Assembly: GCA_026982275.1 (NCBI GenBank)
Contig: JALSHK010000477.1
Coordinates: forward strand, 1-8,507
From: Paracoccaceae bacterium
GTDB lineage: Bacteria; Pseudomonadota; Alphaproteobacteria; Rhodobacterales; Rhodobacteraceae
Length of the DNA: 8,507 bases
Direction: 5' to 3'
This document shows, in pieces, positions 6,953 to 8,507 of the stretch. Each line of letters begins with the position of its first letter. Position 1 is the first letter of the stretch. The notes under the pieces are model-generated. The model was not told where the DNA came from. It searched no databases and worked only from the letters and a program-made list of their open reading frames with translations. Position numbers and translations under genes: made by a program.

Positions 6953-7011
6953 ATCCTCCCGCACTTCCCTATTTCCATAGCAACGTAAACCTTCAGGAGG
7001 CCCCTCCCCCT
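6953..7011 (+). promoter_or_regulatory. nhaA leader: strong but long-spaced Shine-Dalgarno flanked by CCTCC anti-SD tracts
   Basis: AGGAGG at 6995-7000 is a near-perfect ribosome site, but it lies 11 bases from the nhaA ATG instead of the usual 5-9. CCTCC occurs both upstream (6955-6959) and directly downstream within the spacer (7003-7007). Either copy can pair with GGAGG. GGAG with CTCC across a GCCC loop would be a tight local hairpin. No convincing promoter was found in the 205-bp gap between the divergent genes; TTGCAA near 6948 with TATTTC 16 bp later is only a weak match. Confidence 0.35.
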
Positions 7012-8190
7012 ATGCTTATCCGCGCTTTTGACCGATTTTTCCGCCATGAAGCAGCCGGAGGCATCTTGTTGATGGCATCCGCCATCGCCGCCATGATCGT
7101 CGCCAATTCGGGCCTGTCCGAAGGGTATAACAGCGCCCTCTCTTCTGTATTCTCGATCTCGCTAAACGGCGAAGGCCTGTCCAAGCCCCTGATCCTATGG
7201 ATCAATGACGGCTTGATGGCGGTTTTCTTCTTTCTGATCGGCATGGAGCTGAAGCGCGAAATCCTTGAAGGGAAGCTGAAAAACCCGCGCAATGTCATCC
7301 TGCCGGGCATGGCGGCCGTGGGTGGCATGGTGGTTCCTGCGCTGATCTATCTGGCCTTTAACTATGGCGACCCCGAAACGGTGCAAGGCTGGGCTATTCC
7401 GGCCGCCACCGATATCGCCTTTGCGCTGGGTGTGCTGGCGCTTCTTGGAAAACGGGTTCCGGTTTCGCTCAAGGTATTTTTGCTGACATTGGCTATTCTG
7501 GACGATCTCGGGGCCATCCTGATCATCGCCTTTTTCTATACAGCCGAGCTGAAGGTCGATTATCTTTTGCTGGCGCTCATCCCGCTGGCTGGCCTTGCCT
7601 ATCAGAATTATCGCGGCGCGCATCGCATTGCGCCCTCCATCCTGCTGGGCACGATCCTGTGGTTTCTGGTGCTTAAATCCGGTGTTCACGCCACGCTGGC
7701 CGGCGTGACCACCGCCTTTTTTATTCCAATCGTCGACAAATACGGCAAATCCCCTCTGCATGCGCTGGAAAATGCCCTTGCACCTTATGTGTTATATTTG
7801 ATCGTGCCTATTTTTGCCTTTGCCAATGCCGGGGTTGATCTTAGCACCATCTCTTTTGCCGATCTTCTTGGTCCCGTGCCGATGGGTATTACCGGCGGCC
7901 TTGTAGCCGGTAAGCTGATCGGTGTCTTTGGCATGACATTTTTGTTAGTCAAGCTCGGGGTGGCCCGCCTGCCCGAGGGCGCAAACTGGCTGCACATTCT
8001 GGGATTGTCTTTGCTGGCCGGGATCGGCTTCACCATGTCGCTCTTTATCGGCGGGCTGAGCTTTGAAAGCCCAGAGGTGATGAACCTCGTGCGCCTCGGC
8101 GTGCTGACAGGCTCGGTAATTGCCGCCACTACCGGCTATGCCATCCTCTATCTGGCATCGCCAAAGCCTGCGCCCGAACCCGCATCATAG
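7012..8190 (+). CDS. nhaA: Na+/H+ antiporter NhaA
   Basis: This inner-membrane antiporter exports sodium (and lithium) in exchange for protons taken up, supporting pH and salt homeostasis, especially under alkaline conditions. At 392 residues it matches the family (E. coli 388). All hallmark residues are present, offset by one from E. coli. Thr133-Asp134 in the unwound TM4 segment AATDIAF, the ion-binding pair Asp164-Asp165 in AILDDLGAILI, and Lys301 in AGKLIGV are visible. So are the cytoplasmic pH-sensor region GMELKRE (77-83, Glu79) and His226 in SGVHATLAG. About twelve hydrophobic segments fill the protein, consistent with the NhaA fold. The ATG at 7012 is chosen because upstream codons of the same frame are not NhaA-like and AGGAGG lies at 6995-7000. 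It stands alone as a transcription unit, with a stem-loop four bases after the stop. Presence of nhaA suits a marine or saline habitat but is also common elsewhere. Confidence 0.97.
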   Translation: MLIRAFDRFFRHEAAGGILLMASAIAAMIVANSGLSEGYNSALSSVFSISLNGEGLSKPLILWINDGLMAVFFFLIGMELKREILEGKLKNPRNVILPGMAAVGGMVVPALIYLAFNYGDPETVQGWAIPAATDIAFALGVLALLGKRVPVSLKVFLLTLAILDDLGAILIIAFFYTAELKVDYLLLALIPLAGLAYQNYRGAHRIAPSILLGTILWFLVLKSGVHATLAGVTTAFFIPIVDKYGKSPLHALENALAPYVLYLIVPIFAFANAGVDLSTISFADLLGPVPMGITGGLVAGKLIGVFGMTFLLVKLGVARLPEGANWLHILGLSLLAGIGFTMSLFIGGLSFESPEVMNLVRLGVLTGSVIAATTGYAILYLASPKPAPEPAS

Positions 8191-8192
8191 TC

Positions 8193-8230
8193 TGACCGGC
8201 CACCTCCTGAAAACCGGAGGTGGCCGGTTA
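8193..8230 (+). terminator. Strong stem-loop after nhaA (terminator-like, no U-tract)
   Basis: ACCGGCCACCTCC (8195-8207) pairs perfectly over 13 bp with GGAGGTGGCCGGT (8216-8228) across the loop TGAAAACC. A G-U and a T-A pair extend it to 15 bp. It begins just after the nhaA stop. The bases after it are TAAACCCC, so the classic U-tract is missing on this strand, and none exists on the other strand either. It is most likely a terminator or 3'-end stabiliser for nhaA. Remaining bases 8231-8347 hold no gene I can support. They contain CCCGAAA (8234-8240) with TTTCGGG (8274-8280), a weak 7-bp inverted repeat. Confidence 0.7.
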
Positions 8231-8347
8231 AACCCCGAAACTCCCCTAGATTTCCGCAATAGAACCCCATCACTTTCGGGTGAAGCTGCCGTTTTCCGTC
8301 AGGGTTCCAGTTTCTGGACGACTTGTCGCAGCCCGCAACATGCTGTT

Positions 8348-8385
8348 AAGCTCCCCTAAAGCCACAAAAGCAAAAGGGGAAGCTT
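8348..8385 (+). promoter_or_regulatory. Hairpin sequestering the Shine-Dalgarno of the last gene
   Basis: AAGCTCCCCT (8348-8357) is complementary to AGGGG-A-AGCTT (8375-8385), giving a 10-bp stem with one bulged A at 8380 and a 17-base A-rich loop. The 3' arm contains the whole Shine-Dalgarno AGGGGA (8376-8380 core), and its last base abuts the GTG start at 8386, so the folded form should hide the ribosome site. The loop holds two AAAGC-type copies. CTCCCCTA also occurs at 8241-8248, offering a second possible anti-SD. If transcription began inside the 5' arm, for example from a weak -10 such as TTAAGC at 8346-8351, the stem would not form. The pairing itself is seen directly; its regulatory role is inference. 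Confidence 0.5.
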
Positions 8386-8507
8386 GTGAGTCTTTTACAA
8401 CAATACGCTATATTGCTTGCACTCACGATCGGCACCATCGGTTTTGTCGTTAGCCTTTATGCCATCGCCCGCACGATCGGCAGCAATACCGCCGAGCCAG
8501 GAAAAGA
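8386..8507 (+). CDS. Small membrane protein of unknown function, N-terminal part (cut by window edge)
   Basis: I do not recognise this gene. A GTG at 8386 has an AGGGGA ribosome site five bases upstream and opens a frame that stays open for 40 codons to the window end. The visible product starts VSLLQQ and has one clear hydrophobic segment at about residues 8-27 (from AILLALTIGT to VSLYAI). It then turns polar, with ARTIGSNTAEPGK, resembling a single membrane anchor followed by a soluble region. Strong start context and the membrane segment support a real gene. It follows nhaA on the same strand, but a strong stem-loop and about 195 bp separate them, so it is probably its own unit. It could be a small integral membrane protein or the anchor of a larger one; the rest lies beyond the window. 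Confidence 0.6.
   Translation, partial: MSLLQQYAILLALTIGTIGFVVSLYAIARTIGSNTAEPGK

Noticed and set aside
6807..6953. Upstream extension of the flavoprotein frame by 49 codons
   Set aside because: The extra residues are not family-like, and the domain begins properly right after the ATG at 6806. The region is better read as a divergent promoter gap.
6688..7011. Upstream extension of the nhaA frame by 108 codons
   Set aside because: It overlaps the divergent flavoprotein gene and encodes nothing NhaA-like. The ATG at 7012 yields the expected N terminus and length.
8120..8359. A 79-codon plus-strand open frame overlapping the end of nhaA
   Set aside because: It runs through the nhaA stem-loop in another frame, has no ribosome site and no recognisable sequence.
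1..8507. Search for a mobile or defence system (transposase, integrase, toxin-antitoxin pair, CRISPR, phage genes)
   Set aside because: All coding space is filled by housekeeping or catabolic genes with consistent composition. No terminal repeats, attachment sites, repeat-spacer arrays or defence domains are visible.

Overview
The window looks like an ordinary chromosomal segment of an alphaproteobacterium, probably a Rhodobacterales-type marine or saline organism. This rests on moderately GC-rich coding sequence, the STGGGAAGIA-type nucleotide loop of the malic enzyme, an StcD/DgcA-like flavoprotein, and a divergent glpD/glpR pair. The taxonomic call is an inference from familiarity with these families, not from a search. 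I see no insertion sequence, integrase, CRISPR array, rRNA, tRNA or other sign of a mobile island, and no convincing new multi-gene system. The less ordinary signals are in the control regions.

Left end (1-2140): the N-terminal 408 codons of a glycerol-3-phosphate dehydrogenase (glpD, minus strand, cut by the window edge) lie opposite a complete DeoR-family regulator (glpR, plus strand). The 153-bp gap between them holds a T-rich array of TTTCA motifs spaced about one or two helical turns apart and laid over a candidate glpD promoter. The likely circuit is GlpR repressing glpD, and perhaps itself, until glycerol 3-phosphate appears.

Middle (2141-6806): two minus-strand genes. Upstream is a 676-residue two-module flavoprotein (old-yellow-enzyme barrel, a degenerate Fe-S cysteine motif, then an FAD/NAD domain), related to N-methylproline/dimethylglycine demethylases. 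A 123-bp gap with its own candidate promoter follows, then maeB, a 755-residue malic enzyme with a C-terminal phosphotransacetylase-like domain. maeB ends at a good hairpin plus U-tract terminator. Glycerol oxidation, demethylation of N-methylated compounds and malic enzyme are all carbon-entry or anaplerotic steps, so the neighbourhood reads as central carbon and catabolic metabolism. There is no proof of co-regulation.

Right end (6807-8507): nhaA, a complete Na+/H+ antiporter with all key residues, is transcribed away from the flavoprotein gene. It is followed four bases after its stop by a 13-bp perfect GC-rich stem-loop. After a gene-free leader comes the start of a small membrane protein gene that runs off the window. 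Its Shine-Dalgarno sequence lies inside a predicted 10-bp hairpin that abuts the start codon, which is worth a second look as a possible translational switch.
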